Shown one piece after another: positions 1-9,422 of a stretch of 64,000 nt of DNA (position 1 is the stretch's first letter; each line of letters starts with the position of its first letter). The DNA lies in assembly GCF_947494025.1 (NCBI RefSeq), contig NZ_CANLTQ010000011.1:1-64000 (forward strand), in the 5' to 3' direction. The stretch comes from an uncultured Jannaschia sp. GTDB taxonomy: Bacteria; Pseudomonadota; Alphaproteobacteria; Rhodobacterales; Rhodobacteraceae. The notes beneath the pieces were generated by a model. The model was not told the DNA's origin, ran no database searches, and saw only the letters and a list, made by a program, of their open reading frames with translations. The translations under genes and the position numbers were made by a program.

Positions 1-537
1 CGCGGCCGTCACGGTGGCGTAGCGCAAGCTCGGCCGGATCGTCACGATCGTGTTCGTGACGACCACCGCCGGGATCAGGCCCAGGAGGACCGGCCCGCCG
101 AGCGTATATGTCGCGATCAGGCCGACGACCGCCCCGATGCTGGCGCCGGCGATCCGGCCCACCGCATTCCTGTAGGTCAGGTCGGAGCTCACGCCGATGG
201 TGAAGAGCACCGAGATGATACCTCAGGAGAGATGCGCCGGGGCGATCCGGTCGATCAGCAGATAGGCGGCGAGCGTCGCGACGCCGGTCTGCAGCGCGAC
301 CCGCAGGACCTGTCGCCTCTGCCGCCGCAAATCGTCGGAGGCGGCTTTCAATGTCCTCGAACTGATCAGAACGACCGCTTCCCTTGCTGAACCCGGTTCG
401 GAGCCTTCGTTGCAGCGTACACCGCCGGCTCCGAACGCAGTGATGCGGCCCACCGGTTCCCGAAAAGGAACCGGTTCGGGCGAACGAAGAATAGTCCTGG
501 CCCCGGTTGGCGATCTGGCCGAAGCAGCCGTTCGCAT
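1..537 (-). pseudogene. FUSC / aromatic acid exporter-like membrane protein, interrupted by in-frame TGA; truncated by window edge
   Basis: ORF 223-537 ends ...AAYLLIDRIAPAHLS*; the same frame continues past the stop as GIISVLFTIGVSSDLTYRNAVGRIAGASIGAVVGLIATYTLGGPVLLGLIPAVVVTNTIVTIRPSLRYATVTAA. Start codon uncertain. Confidence 0.6.
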
Positions 538-584
538 GTCACACGGCGGATAGCTGGAAGGAACCCGTCCTCACTCCGGGCGCT

Positions 585-1305
585 TCATATCCGCCCCTGG
601 TTCACCCTCTTTGACAAGGCTTCCGCAGTCTCGACCCGCTCCGAGTAGCGATCGGTCAGAGCACCGGAGCGGCCACGCGTCATCAGGGTGAACTTCACCA
701 GCTCCTCCATGACGTCGACGATGCGCATGTAGAGCGGCGAGGGGCGCATCCGGCCGGCGGCGTCGAACTCGTCCCAGGCTTTGGGAACGGAGGACTGGTT
801 CGGGATCGTGACCATGCGCATCCACCGGCCGAGAACGCGCATCTGGTTCACCGCATTGAAGCTCTGCGATCCGCCGCAGACCTGCATGAGTGCGAGCGTC
901 TTGCCCTGCGTGGGACGCACACCCCCGAGGGAGAGGGGGATCCAGTCGATCTGGCTTTTCATGACGCCCGTCATGGCCCCGTGGCGCTCCGGCGAGGACC
1001 AGACCATGCCTTCCGACCATGTCGCGAGATCGCGGAGCTCCGCGACCTTGGGGTGATCGTCCGGTGCGCCGTCGGGCAACGGCAGGCCCCTCGGGTCGAA
1101 GACGCGAACCTCCGCACCGAACCAGCGCAGCACCCGTGCCGCCTCCTCCGCGGCGAGGCGGGAGAAGGAGCGTTCGCGCAGGGAGCCGTAGAGGATCAGG
1201 ATGCGCGGCGGATGCCCGTCGTCCCCGGGGGCGGCGTAGACCGCGGGTTCGATGGCGTGCAGGTGGTCGGCGTCGACGTTGGGCAGATCGGGAGCGGGGG
1301 TCACG
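585..1305 (-). CDS. arsH: Arsenical resistance protein ArsH (NADPH-dependent flavin reductase)
   Basis: [45 protein letters not shown]...[55 protein letters not shown]; probable GTG start overlapping arsC stop. Confidence 0.93.
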
Positions 1306-1702
1306 GACGGACCACCTCCCCGTCTTCCTTGGTGAAATGGCCGATATCGGCGGCGTCGAGGACCTTCCAGACCTCTTCGGAGGGGCGGCACAGGCGCGTC
1401 CCCCCCCCCGCACCCACCACGATGGGACGGTTGATCAGGATCGGATGTGCCATCATCGCGTCGATCAGGTCGGCATCCGTCAGGTCCGGATCGTCGAGCC
1501 CGAGCTCCTCGTAGGGCGTGCCCTTGCGACGCAGCAGGTCGCGCGGGGTGATTGCCATTGCGGCGATCAGCGCTTCGAGCCGGTCCCGCGTGGGCGGTGT
1601 CTCGAGGTAGAGGATCACTTCGGGCTCGATGCCGGCGGTCCGGATCATGGCGAGCGTGTTGCGGGACGTGCCGCAGGCGGGGTTGTGGTAGATGGTGACC
1701 AT
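1301..1702 (-). CDS. arsC: Arsenate reductase (glutaredoxin type)
   Basis: [21 protein letters not shown]... ArsC family motif; operon context. Confidence 0.95.
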   Translation of the reverse strand: MVTIYHNPACGTSRNTLAMIRTAGIEPEVILYLETPPTRDRLEALIAAMAITPRDLLRRKGTPYEELGLDDPDLTDADLIDAMMAHPILINRPIVVGAGGGTRLCRPSEEVWKVLDAADIGHFTKEDGEVVRP

Positions 1703-1705
1703 GGA

Positions 1706-2752
1706 TCAGGCTCCTGCAAAGCGGGCACGGGTGCGGTTGGCGAAGGCCACGAGCGACAGCATCACCGGCACCTCGACGAGCACACCCACGACGGTGGCGA
1801 GCGCCGCACCCGAGTTCAGGCCGAAGAGGCTGATGGCGACGGCGACGGCCAGCTCGAAGAAGTTCGACGTGCCGATCAAGGCGCAGGGCGCGGCGATCCG
1901 GTGCGGCACACGCATCGCCCAGGCGGCACCGTAGGCCAGCGCGAAGATGCCGTAGCTCTGAATGAAGATCGGCACCGCGATCATGGCAATGACCAGCGGC
2001 CGCTCCAGGATCGCGCCGCCCTGCAGGCCGAACAGGATCGCCACCGTGGCGATCAGCCCGAGGGCCGAGAGCGGCTTGATCCGGGCGGTGAAGGCGTCGA
2101 TCCGGTCGCGGCTCCCGAGCGCCTGCCGGGTCAGGAACCCCGCGACGAGTGGCAGCACAACGTAGAGAACCGTCGCGAGCAGCAGCGTCTCCCACGGCAC
2201 CGCGATCTCGGTCACACCGAGGAGGAACGCCACGATCGGTGCGAAGGCGACGATCATGATCAAGTCGTTCACCGAGACCTGCACCAGCGTGTAGGTCTCG
2301 TCCCCGCGGGTGAGCTGCGACCACACGAACACCATCGCCGTGCAGGGCGCGGCGCCCAGCAGGATGAGCCCCGCCACGTATTGCGCTGCATCTTCGGGTG
2401 CGAGGAAGGGCGCGAAGACGATCTCGAAGAACAACACCGCCAGCGCCGCCATGCTGAACGGCTTGATCAGCCAGTTCACCGCCAGCGTGATCAACAGCCC
2501 CCGCGGCTGCTTCGCCACCTGCGCGACCGCCCCGAAGTCGACGCCGACCATCATCGGGTAGACCATCGCCCAGATCAGCACCGCGACGACGAGATTGATC
2601 GAGGCGACCTCCGCCGCCGCGACGGTCTCGAAGAGTCCGGGGGCCAGCGAGCCGAGCACCAGTCCCGCCACGATGGCGAATGCCACCCACAGCGAAAGCC
2701 AGCGTTCGAAAGCCCCCATCGGAGAGGGGGCACTCTGCGTTGCATCGGTCAT
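1706..2752 (-). CDS. arsB: ACR3 family arsenite efflux transporter
   Basis: Multi-TM protein with [18 protein letters not shown] and [42 protein letters not shown] typical of ACR3. Confidence 0.95.
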   Translation of the reverse strand: MTDATQSAPSPMGAFERWLSLWVAFAIVAGLVLGSLAPGLFETVAAAEVASINLVVAVLIWAMVYPMMVGVDFGAVAQVAKQPRGLLITLAVNWLIKPFSMAALAVLFFEIVFAPFLAPEDAAQYVAGLILLGAAPCTAMVFVWSQLTRGDETYTLVQVSVNDLIMIVAFAPIVAFLLGVTEIAVPWETLLLATVLYVVLPLVAGFLTRQALGSRDRIDAFTARIKPLSALGLIATVAILFGLQGGAILERPLVIAMIAVPIFIQSYGIFALAYGAAWAMRVPHRIAAPCALIGTSNFFELAVAVAISLFGLNSGAALATVVGVLVEVPVMLSLVAFANRTRARFAGA

Positions 2753-2778
2753 GATACTCTTCCCGTTCAGTCCCGCCG

Positions 2779-3111
2779 TCAGCAGGCGCAGGCGATGTCG
2801 TCGATGAGCGGCCGGCAGAGCGCGGGTTCACCTCCGCAGCAATCCTCGAGCAGAAACCGCAACAGCCCGGAGACCCCTTCGAAATCGGCGTAGTAACGGA
2901 TCGACCGCCCCTCCCGGACATTGCGCACGAGCCCCGCGTGGCGCAGCACGGTGAGATTGGCCGACAGCGTGTTCTGCCGCACTTCCAGGGCTTCGCCGAT
3001 CCGCCCGGCGGTCATTCCCTTCGGCCCGGCCTTGATGAGCAGGCGGAACGTGTCGAGCCGCGTTGACTGGCTCAAGGCAGCGAAGGCGGAAAGAGCAGTA
3101 AGAGAATCCAT
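2779..3111 (-). CDS. arsR: ArsR family metalloregulator
   Basis: Winged helix [25 protein letters not shown]; first gene of ars operon; C-terminal Cys-rich tail. Confidence 0.92.
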   Translation of the reverse strand: MDSLTALSAFAALSQSTRLDTFRLLIKAGPKGMTAGRIGEALEVRQNTLSANLTVLRHAGLVRNVREGRSIRYYADFEGVSGLLRFLLEDCCGGEPALCRPLIDDIACAC

Positions 3112-3129
3112 AATTCATGTAGTATGGAT
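3106..3129. promoter_or_regulatory. Putative ArsR operator (perfect 7-bp inverted repeat)
   Basis: ATCCATA-N10-TATGGAT overlapping the arsR start codon, next to AT-rich ATGGATATATATGG. Confidence 0.5.
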
Positions 3130-3230
3130 ATATATGGCGTAGTCAAGTCTCCCTTGCCTGACTGTTCAGTCCCACGCTGTGATGGCGGAGTTCTGACTGC
3201 CACGGAGAGAGATGAACTAGGGGCCGGGTT

Positions 3231-3445
3231 CTGCACGGGAGCGTCACGACCACGCACGCGGTCCGAGCGGCGATACAGCGGTCGCAGGCAGTCTCGCAGC
3301 TGGCCGAGCGCTACGGACTCAGCGAGAAGACCGTCCGGAAGTGGCGCAAGCGCACGACCGTCGGGGACGCCCGGATGGGGCCGAAGGGAGGTCCGTTCGT
3401 CGGCTCTCGGCCCCGAGCAGGAAGGCATGTGCGGGGCCTTCCGCC
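3231..3445 (+). mobile_element. Degenerate N-terminal fragment of IS481-type transposase
   Basis: LHGSVTTTHAVRAAIQRSQAVSQLAERYGLSEKTVRKWRKRTTVGDARMGPK, then a frame change into SSALGPEQEGMCGAFRHQ. Confidence 0.65.
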
Positions 3446-3745
3446 ACCAGCGCCTTCTCCGAAGTGCGGGGCGGCTCGAGGAAGCCCGAACTAGGAGCCC
3501 TGCTGCAGCTTGGGCACTCGCAAGCTCGAGGCTCCGAGCCGGGTATTCAGCTCTCGATCACGGTAGCCGTTGCGATAGGTCTGGCGGCCGTCGCCGCGCT
3601 CGTAGCGGTTCGCGCCGATAAGGCCCTCGGCACCGTGCTCCATCAGCGTCTGACGCACTATTTACGCCGCAGCGGGGAGAAATTCGCCCTCATCATGCTT
3701 TCGCAGCAGTTCGATCGGAAGCATGGTGGTCCCGGTCGTCGGGGT
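3439..3745 (-). mobile_element. Degenerate N-terminal fragment of IS256/Mutator-type transposase
   Basis: MLPIELLRKHDEGEFLPAAA*IVRQTLMEHGAEGLIGANRYERGDGRQTYRNGYRDRELNTRLGASSLRVPKLQQGS* with stops and frameshift. Confidence 0.7.
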
Positions 3746-3894
3746 CTCCCTCGGTCCGTGGTTGAAGTCCGATAAATCCACTATAACCGACATCCTCGAT
3801 GGCCACCCCGGCTGCACCGTCAGCGCAGCGTGAAGGTCCACCACGTGACGGAACACGACCCCGACAGATTGGCCCGCAGTGGTATCTGGCGGGT

Positions 3895-6330
3895 CTACCC
3901 GGTCTGGCGAGCAGAGGAAGAAACGATCGAACCCCCCGACGGAAGTGCCTGTGCAATCGCTTGTGACAATCGCTTCTCGGAAAAAGGCTTTTCCAGTCGA
4001 ACGGAGATATGTCGTTCGCCACCTTCCGGCATTTCCGCGTATCCGGTGGCAAGGATGACTGGGAGGTCGGGGCATCCGTCGTGGATCAGCTCCGCGAGCT
4101 GCACCCCGGTCATCTTCGGCATCGCATGATCCGTGATGACGAGGTCGATATCCGTCCGCGTGGCGAGTATCTCGAGAGCCTTCTTACCCGAATTCGCCTC
4201 GAGGACCTCGTAGCCCATATCTTCCAGCAATCCGGTCGTTCCCATGAGCACAAGGGCGTCGTCGTCGACCGCAAGGATTGTGGCTTTCTCGGTCCGCAAG
4301 ACCGACACCGGGCTTTCCACGGTCTCGACAGGACGACGCCGCACCGCGTCCTTCGCGACGGGAAGAAGCAGCTCTGCCGTCGTGCCTTTGCCCGGCTCGC
4401 TGGAAAGCTGCAAAGTGCCGCCCGATTGACTGGCGAATCCGTAGACCATCGAAAGGCCGAGCCCGGTTCCCTTTCCGACGCCCTTGGTCGTGAAGAACGG
4501 CTCCATCGCCTGCGCCAGCGTCGCGGCATCCATGCCCGTGCCGCTATCGGTGATCGCAATACGCACGTATTCGCCGGAGCCTGGCTCGCCCGACCCGCGA
4601 AGTTCCACGTTGTCGAGCATGATCGTAAGCCTGCCGTTTCCGTCCATCGCGTCCCGGCCATTGACGCAAAGGTTAAGGAGAGCGAGTTCGAGCTGATTGG
4701 CATCGACATGCGCCTCGGCCGTGTCCGGCGATAATGCATAGGAAATCTCGACCTGCGGACCGAGGGAACGCTCCAGAAGATCGCGAGTCCCTTCCAGCAA
4801 GGCTTCGACATTCACCGATTGCGCGTCGAGTTCCTGCTTTCGGGCGAAGGCGAGCATCCTCTGCGTCAGCCCGGCGCCCCTGTCGGTGGCCAGGATCGCG
4901 TTCTCGAGGCGTTTCGCCAGCCTGTCGTCCCCCGCTGGCAGACGGCGTAGCATAAGCTCGAGGTTCGACCGGATTGCCATCAACAAGTTGTTGAAGTCGT
5001 GCGCGACGCCGCCCGTGAGTTGTCCGATCGTCTCGAGTTTCTGGCTTTGCCGCAGGGCCGCCTCTGCCATGTCCCGAGCCGCTTCCGCGCGCTTCCGCTC
5101 GGTCACATCGACAATAGACGCCATGATTCTCGACACGGTCCCATCGCGGGCAATCGTCGTGCGCGCCGAAACGAGCACATCCGCGAGTTCGCCGCTCTTC
5201 TTGATGCAGACACACGGAAGGTCTTCGACGACCCCGGACTCGAACAGCGACTGGCGATACTCGGAATCGTGCGCCGCAAGGCTTTCGGCGGAGATGAAAT
5301 CGACAATGCTGCGTCCGATCACCTCGTCGCGGCTGTCGTAGCCCATGAAGGCCAGCCACCGGTCGCTGACGCTGATCAGACGCTCGGAGGCATCGAGGGA
5401 ATGCAGGGCGACCGGGGTCTTGGTATAGAGATCGGCGAGTTCGGCGGTACGATCCCGGACCGCGGTTTCAAGGTGTTCGCGTGACTTCGCGAGGGATTCG
5501 CGAGCCAGGACCTGCTCATGGATATCGGTGCAGCTTCCATACCAGCGGGTGGTGCGACCGTCTTCGTCCCGCACCGGCTGCGCCCGGCCCAGAACCCAGC
5601 GGTACTGTCCCGTGCGATGTCTCAGCCGATATTCGATATGATAGGTTTCGCCGGTTTCCAGACAACGCCGCCAGACCGACCAGGCGCGTTCCTGATCATC
5701 GGGGTGAAACATGCCGTTCCAGCCTTCGCCATCGGTCGATCCGGCGGGTACCCCGGTAAACTCGTACCATCGGTCGTTGTAGTAATCGTGGAAGCCGTCG
5801 GAGCGGGTCGACCAGATCATCTGGTCGACGGAATTGGCGATGGCGAGAAACTTCTGCTCGCTGTCACGCAGGTCGGCCTCGCGCGCTTGGAGTTCCAGCA
5901 TACGCGCACGGACTTCGTATTGGCGGTGGCGCGCCTTGAGGGCGGACCGTGCGGCGCGCAGGATTTCGTCGCCATGCAGGGGGCGGGACAGCAGAAGGGC
6001 GTTGCCGAGCGCATCGATCCTGTCGAGTTCCGTTGCGGTGCGCGTCGCCCCGGTCCCGTTCGTCATGACCACGAACGGGAGGTCCGACCAGGCCGGCTGG
6101 TCGGCCAGCAACGCCTGCAAAGTGCCGAGATCGTGGCCCTGCAGCGCTTCCTCGGTGATCAGGACCGCGCCTATGCCCTGCGTCAGGAGATGACATAGAT
6201 CAGCCAGGGATCGCAGTACGACACAGGGAATACCCGCCGCGGCAAGGAGGCTCCTCGCGACGTCCGCATCGCGCCCGCGCGGGGCCAGGATCGCGACATG
6301 GCCGGCCCGGGGGCCGCTACTCGTCGGCAT
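3895..6330 (-). CDS. Hybrid sensor histidine kinase: N-terminal receiver-like domain, two PAS, HisKA/HATPase, C-terminal REC
   Basis: GGVAHDFNNLLMAIRSNLELML (H-box), TDSGTGMDAATLAQAMEPFFTTK...GTGLGLSMVYGF (ATPase), ILAVDDDALVLMG...VITDHAMPKMTG (REC). Confidence 0.9.
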   Translation of the reverse strand: MPTSSGPRAGHVAILAPRGRDADVARSLLAAAGIPCVVLRSLADLCHLLTQGIGAVLITEEALQGHDLGTLQALLADQPAWSDLPFVVMTNGTGATRTATELDRIDALGNALLLSRPLHGDEILRAARSALKARHRQYEVRARMLELQAREADLRDSEQKFLAIANSVDQMIWSTRSDGFHDYYNDRWYEFTGVPAGSTDGEGWNGMFHPDDQERAWSVWRRCLETGETYHIEYRLRHRTGQYRWVLGRAQPVRDEDGRTTRWYGSCTDIHEQVLARESLAKSREHLETAVRDRTAELADLYTKTPVALHSLDASERLISVSDRWLAFMGYDSRDEVIGRSIVDFISAESLAAHDSEYRQSLFESGVVEDLPCVCIKKSGELADVLVSARTTIARDGTVSRIMASIVDVTERKRAEAARDMAEAALRQSQKLETIGQLTGGVAHDFNNLLMAIRSNLELMLRRLPAGDDRLAKRLENAILATDRGAGLTQRMLAFARKQELDAQSVNVEALLEGTRDLLERSLGPQVEISYALSPDTAEAHVDANQLELALLNLCVNGRDAMDGNGRLTIMLDNVELRGSGEPGSGEYVRIAITDSGTGMDAATLAQAMEPFFTTKGVGKGTGLGLSMVYGFASQSGGTLQLSSEPGKGTTAELLLPVAKDAVRRRPVETVESPVSVLRTEKATILAVDDDALVLMGTTGLLEDMGYEVLEANSGKKALEILATRTDIDLVITDHAMPKMTGVQLAELIHDGCPDLPVILATGYAEMPEGGERHISVRLEKPFSEKRLSQAIAQALPSGGSIVSSSARQTG

Positions 6331-7837
6331 GCGCCTCGCCGTCGATCAGCCGGTCGCCCTTGGCGGCAAAGCTCGGACTTCCGCTGAGAACTCCCCGGAA
6401 GCCCCTCATCGGGGCACCTATGACGAGACCCGTTCGGTTGATCTCGAGTTCGCGGATGGTGCGCTCGTGATCGGAGGTCCGGGTCTTGAGGACCGCCATC
6501 GACTTTCGGATCTCGCCGTCCGCCTCGAAGAACCGCAGCAACATGACCGTGTCCGCGAGATAGCTCATGTCAACGTCCGAGCGCAGCTCGCCGGTGATGC
6601 CGTGCTGGGCCAGGATCATGAGGGAGATCACGCCCTTCTGGCTGAGATAGCTTAGGAGCTCGTGCATCTGCAGGACCAGGAAGTTGTCACTCGGCATCGC
6701 GTGAAGATAGGCGTTGAGGCTGTCGATCACGATGACGCTCGCACCGTCCGTCTCGACCGAGCTCTGGACGGCGCCAGCGAATTCCCCGGGCGAAAGTTCT
6801 GCCGGATCGATCTGTCGGAGCATGAGTTGTCCGCGTTCGATATAGGGCCGAAGGTCCATGCCGAGCGCGGCCGACCGGATCAGAAGCGTTCCGAGCCGTT
6901 CGTCGAACAGGTAATAGGCCGCGCGCTGTCCGCGCTCCAGCGCCGCAATCATGCAACGGACGGCCGTGGTTGTCTTGCCCACTCCGGCGGGCCCCGAGAG
7001 CAGCGTGTTGGTGCCCGGCGTCAGCCCCTGACCGAGCAGCGCATCAAGCTCCGCGAGGCCGGTCGACAATGGCCGGGCATCGAAATTCGCGTGATGCTCG
7101 GCGGCAATCAGTCTCGGATAGACCCTGATGCCCCCCTTCTCGATGGTGAAGTCGTGATACCCGCCGCGGTATTGCAATCCGCGCATCTTGACGATCCTGA
7201 GACGCCGTCGTTCCGCCCCGAAGTCGCTTGCGGTCTGCTCCAGAAGGATGACGCCGTGGGCGATGGAATGCAGCTGCAGATCGCCCGGCTCCGCTGTGCG
7301 ATCGTCGAGCATGAGTACCGTGCAGTTGCGGTTGGCGAAGAAGTGCTTCAATGCCAGAATCTGGCGGCGGTAGCGCAGCGGGTTCTGCGACAGGAGCCGG
7401 AGTTCCGACAGGCTGTCGAGCACGACGCGCTTCGGATTCGTCTCCTCGACCTTGGCAATGACGCCGCGCACGGTCTCGCCCAGTTCCACCTCGCTGGGGT
7501 GTAGGAGGGATTGCTCGTTGTCGCCGCTTATCCCGTCCTCGCTGACCAGTTCGAACAGGTCGAGCTCGTCGAGGGACCAGCCATGCGACCGCGAGACCGC
7601 GGTCAGTTCGCTTGTCGTTTCCGACAGCGTGACGTAAAGGCCCGTTTCTCCGGTCTTGAGACCCTCGAGAAGGAATTTCAGCGCCAGCGTGGTCTTGCCG
7701 GTACCTGGCGTTCCCTCAACGAGATAAAGACGACTGCTGGTCAATCCCCCTTGCAGGATATGGTCAAGGCCATCGGTGCCGGTCAGGCTGCGTTCGGCCT
7801 GCCCGGCTGGTTCGGATATCTTCTTGGCTTTCGTCAT
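6317..7837 (-). CDS. KaiC-like two-domain RecA-fold ATPase
   Basis: Two Walker A motifs (GTPGTGKTTLALKF, SGPAGVGKTTTAVR); SLTGTDGLDHILQGGLTSSRLYLVEG. Confidence 0.88.
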   Translation of the reverse strand: MTKAKKISEPAGQAERSLTGTDGLDHILQGGLTSSRLYLVEGTPGTGKTTLALKFLLEGLKTGETGLYVTLSETTSELTAVSRSHGWSLDELDLFELVSEDGISGDNEQSLLHPSEVELGETVRGVIAKVEETNPKRVVLDSLSELRLLSQNPLRYRRQILALKHFFANRNCTVLMLDDRTAEPGDLQLHSIAHGVILLEQTASDFGAERRRLRIVKMRGLQYRGGYHDFTIEKGGIRVYPRLIAAEHHANFDARPLSTGLAELDALLGQGLTPGTNTLLSGPAGVGKTTTAVRCMIAALERGQRAAYYLFDERLGTLLIRSAALGMDLRPYIERGQLMLRQIDPAELSPGEFAGAVQSSVETDGASVIVIDSLNAYLHAMPSDNFLVLQMHELLSYLSQKGVISLMILAQHGITGELRSDVDMSYLADTVMLLRFFEADGEIRKSMAVLKTRTSDHERTIRELEINRTGLVIGAPMRGFRGVLSGSPSFAAKGDRLIDGEAHADE

Positions 7838-8216
7838 GGTTCAGGCCTCGCGCTCTGGAGGCTCCTTATTTCCGATCAAAAGGCGATTGCACTCCCTATG
7901 TGGCTCTCGCCAGCCATTCTTGCAGGATTCACGCACGTAATTAGATAAAGGGCGACCGTAATCTGACGCGACCTTGCTGCCCAGAGCCTGCCCGGAATTT
8001 GCTTCGAACCGATTTCGTTATCTTTCGAAGGCAATTACCGATCGCTGATGGGACGGTCTGCATTCGTCCGGGTGAAGTCGGCCCCGCGACCGAGACAAGT
8101 CGCCAGCAGTCGCGACGGCGGGGAGCGATCGTGACCGGGATGCGCCATGGGGTGATCTAGGCGCATCCACGCGGAAGGTCGTCGACAGCGAACGACCACG
8201 GCGGATGCGCGGCCCG

Positions 8217-9140
8217 TCAGGCGACGAGAAGCACGATCTTGCCGCGGACGTGGCCCGTTTCCAGCCGGTCCTGCGCGTCGGCGGCCCGTTCGAGCGGAAA
8301 GGTCTCGGCCACCACGGGGCGGAGCTGGCCCCGCGTGACGAGCCGCCCGATCTCCTCAAGCTGCGTGCCGTCGGGCTTCACGAGGAACGCGGTCGCCCGG
8401 GCGTCCTTCTCGCGCGCCTTTTCCTCCGACGGTTCCTGCAGGGAGGAGACCATCGCGCCGCCATGCCGGAGCACCGACCAGGACCGCTCCTGCGTTTCGC
8501 CGCCGATGAGGTCGAGCACGAGGTCGACCTCGCCCGTCTCCTCCTCGAAACGCGCGTTCCTGTAGTCGATCACGGTGTCGGCCCCCAGCTCCCGCAGGAC
8601 GTCCTCGTCCCCGGCGGAGGCGGTCGCGAGGACGGTCGCGCCGCGCGCCTTGGCGATCTGTACGGCGAAATGGCCGACCCCGCCCGCGCCGCCATGGATC
8701 AGGACGCGCTGACCCGCCGTGAGCCCGCCGTGGTCGACGAGCCCCTGCCACGCGGTCAGCGCGGCAAGCGGGATCGCGGCGGCCTCGGCGTCGCTCAGGC
8801 CCTCGGGCACGGCGGCGGCATCGCCGGCGCTGACGACGACATGCTGCGCGTAGCCGCCGGCGGACACCATCGCATGAACGCGCGCGCCGCGAGCGAAGCT
8901 TTCGACGCCCTCGCCGACGGCCTCGACCGTGCCGGCGACCTCGTGGCCCATCGCGAGCGGCAGGTCGTCCCGGCTGACCATCGGATAGCTGCCCTCGCGG
9001 GTCTTGAAGTCCACCGGGTTCAGGCCGGCGGCGGCGACGCGGATACGAACCTCGCCGGGCCCCGGTTCGGGCACGGGCCGGTCCTCGACGCGAAGGACGT
9101 CGGAGGCGCCGAATTCGTGGATGCGGATCGTCGTGGACAT
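8217..9140 (-). CDS. NADP-dependent quinone oxidoreductase-type MDR protein
   Basis: MSTTIRIHEFGASDVLRVEDRPVPEPGPGEVRIRVAAAGLNPVDFK...HGGAGGVGHFAVQIAKARGATV. Confidence 0.9.
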   Translation of the reverse strand: MSTTIRIHEFGASDVLRVEDRPVPEPGPGEVRIRVAAAGLNPVDFKTREGSYPMVSRDDLPLAMGHEVAGTVEAVGEGVESFARGARVHAMVSAGGYAQHVVVSAGDAAAVPEGLSDAEAAAIPLAALTAWQGLVDHGGLTAGQRVLIHGGAGGVGHFAVQIAKARGATVLATASAGDEDVLRELGADTVIDYRNARFEEETGEVDLVLDLIGGETQERSWSVLRHGGAMVSSLQEPSEEKAREKDARATAFLVKPDGTQLEEIGRLVTRGQLRPVVAETFPLERAADAQDRLETGHVRGKIVLLVA

Positions 9141-9422
9141 GTTGCGTCACCTTTCCTTATCTGCGGACGGGCGCGCGGGGCGGCGCGCCCGTCCGGTTCG
9201 GGCTGAACAGACGGGCAGGCCGGATGTTCCGCCGACCGGGGCGGACGTGACCGCGCCGCGGCCGGGCGCGCGCCGTCCTTTCCCGTGGAACGCGGCCTGG
9301 CGCGCCGAGGGTGGCACGGGGTCGCGGGACGCGGTGTTCGCCGGAACCTGCGGGGCCGCCCGGGGTCGGGTTCGCGACAAGCGGGCGGGACATATGGTCT
9401 GTCCGGCAGAGGGAGGTGCGAC

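Noticed and set aside
1019-2893. 624-aa plus-strand ORF antisense to the ars operon
   Set aside because: Low-complexity Arg/Asp/Gly-rich translation typical of antisense frames in GC-rich DNA; the minus strand encodes recognisable ArsC, ACR3 and ArsH.
585-2921. 778-aa minus ORF as a single protein
   Set aside because: Only the C-terminal portion (ArsH) is real; upstream part is an out-of-frame read of acr3/arsC.
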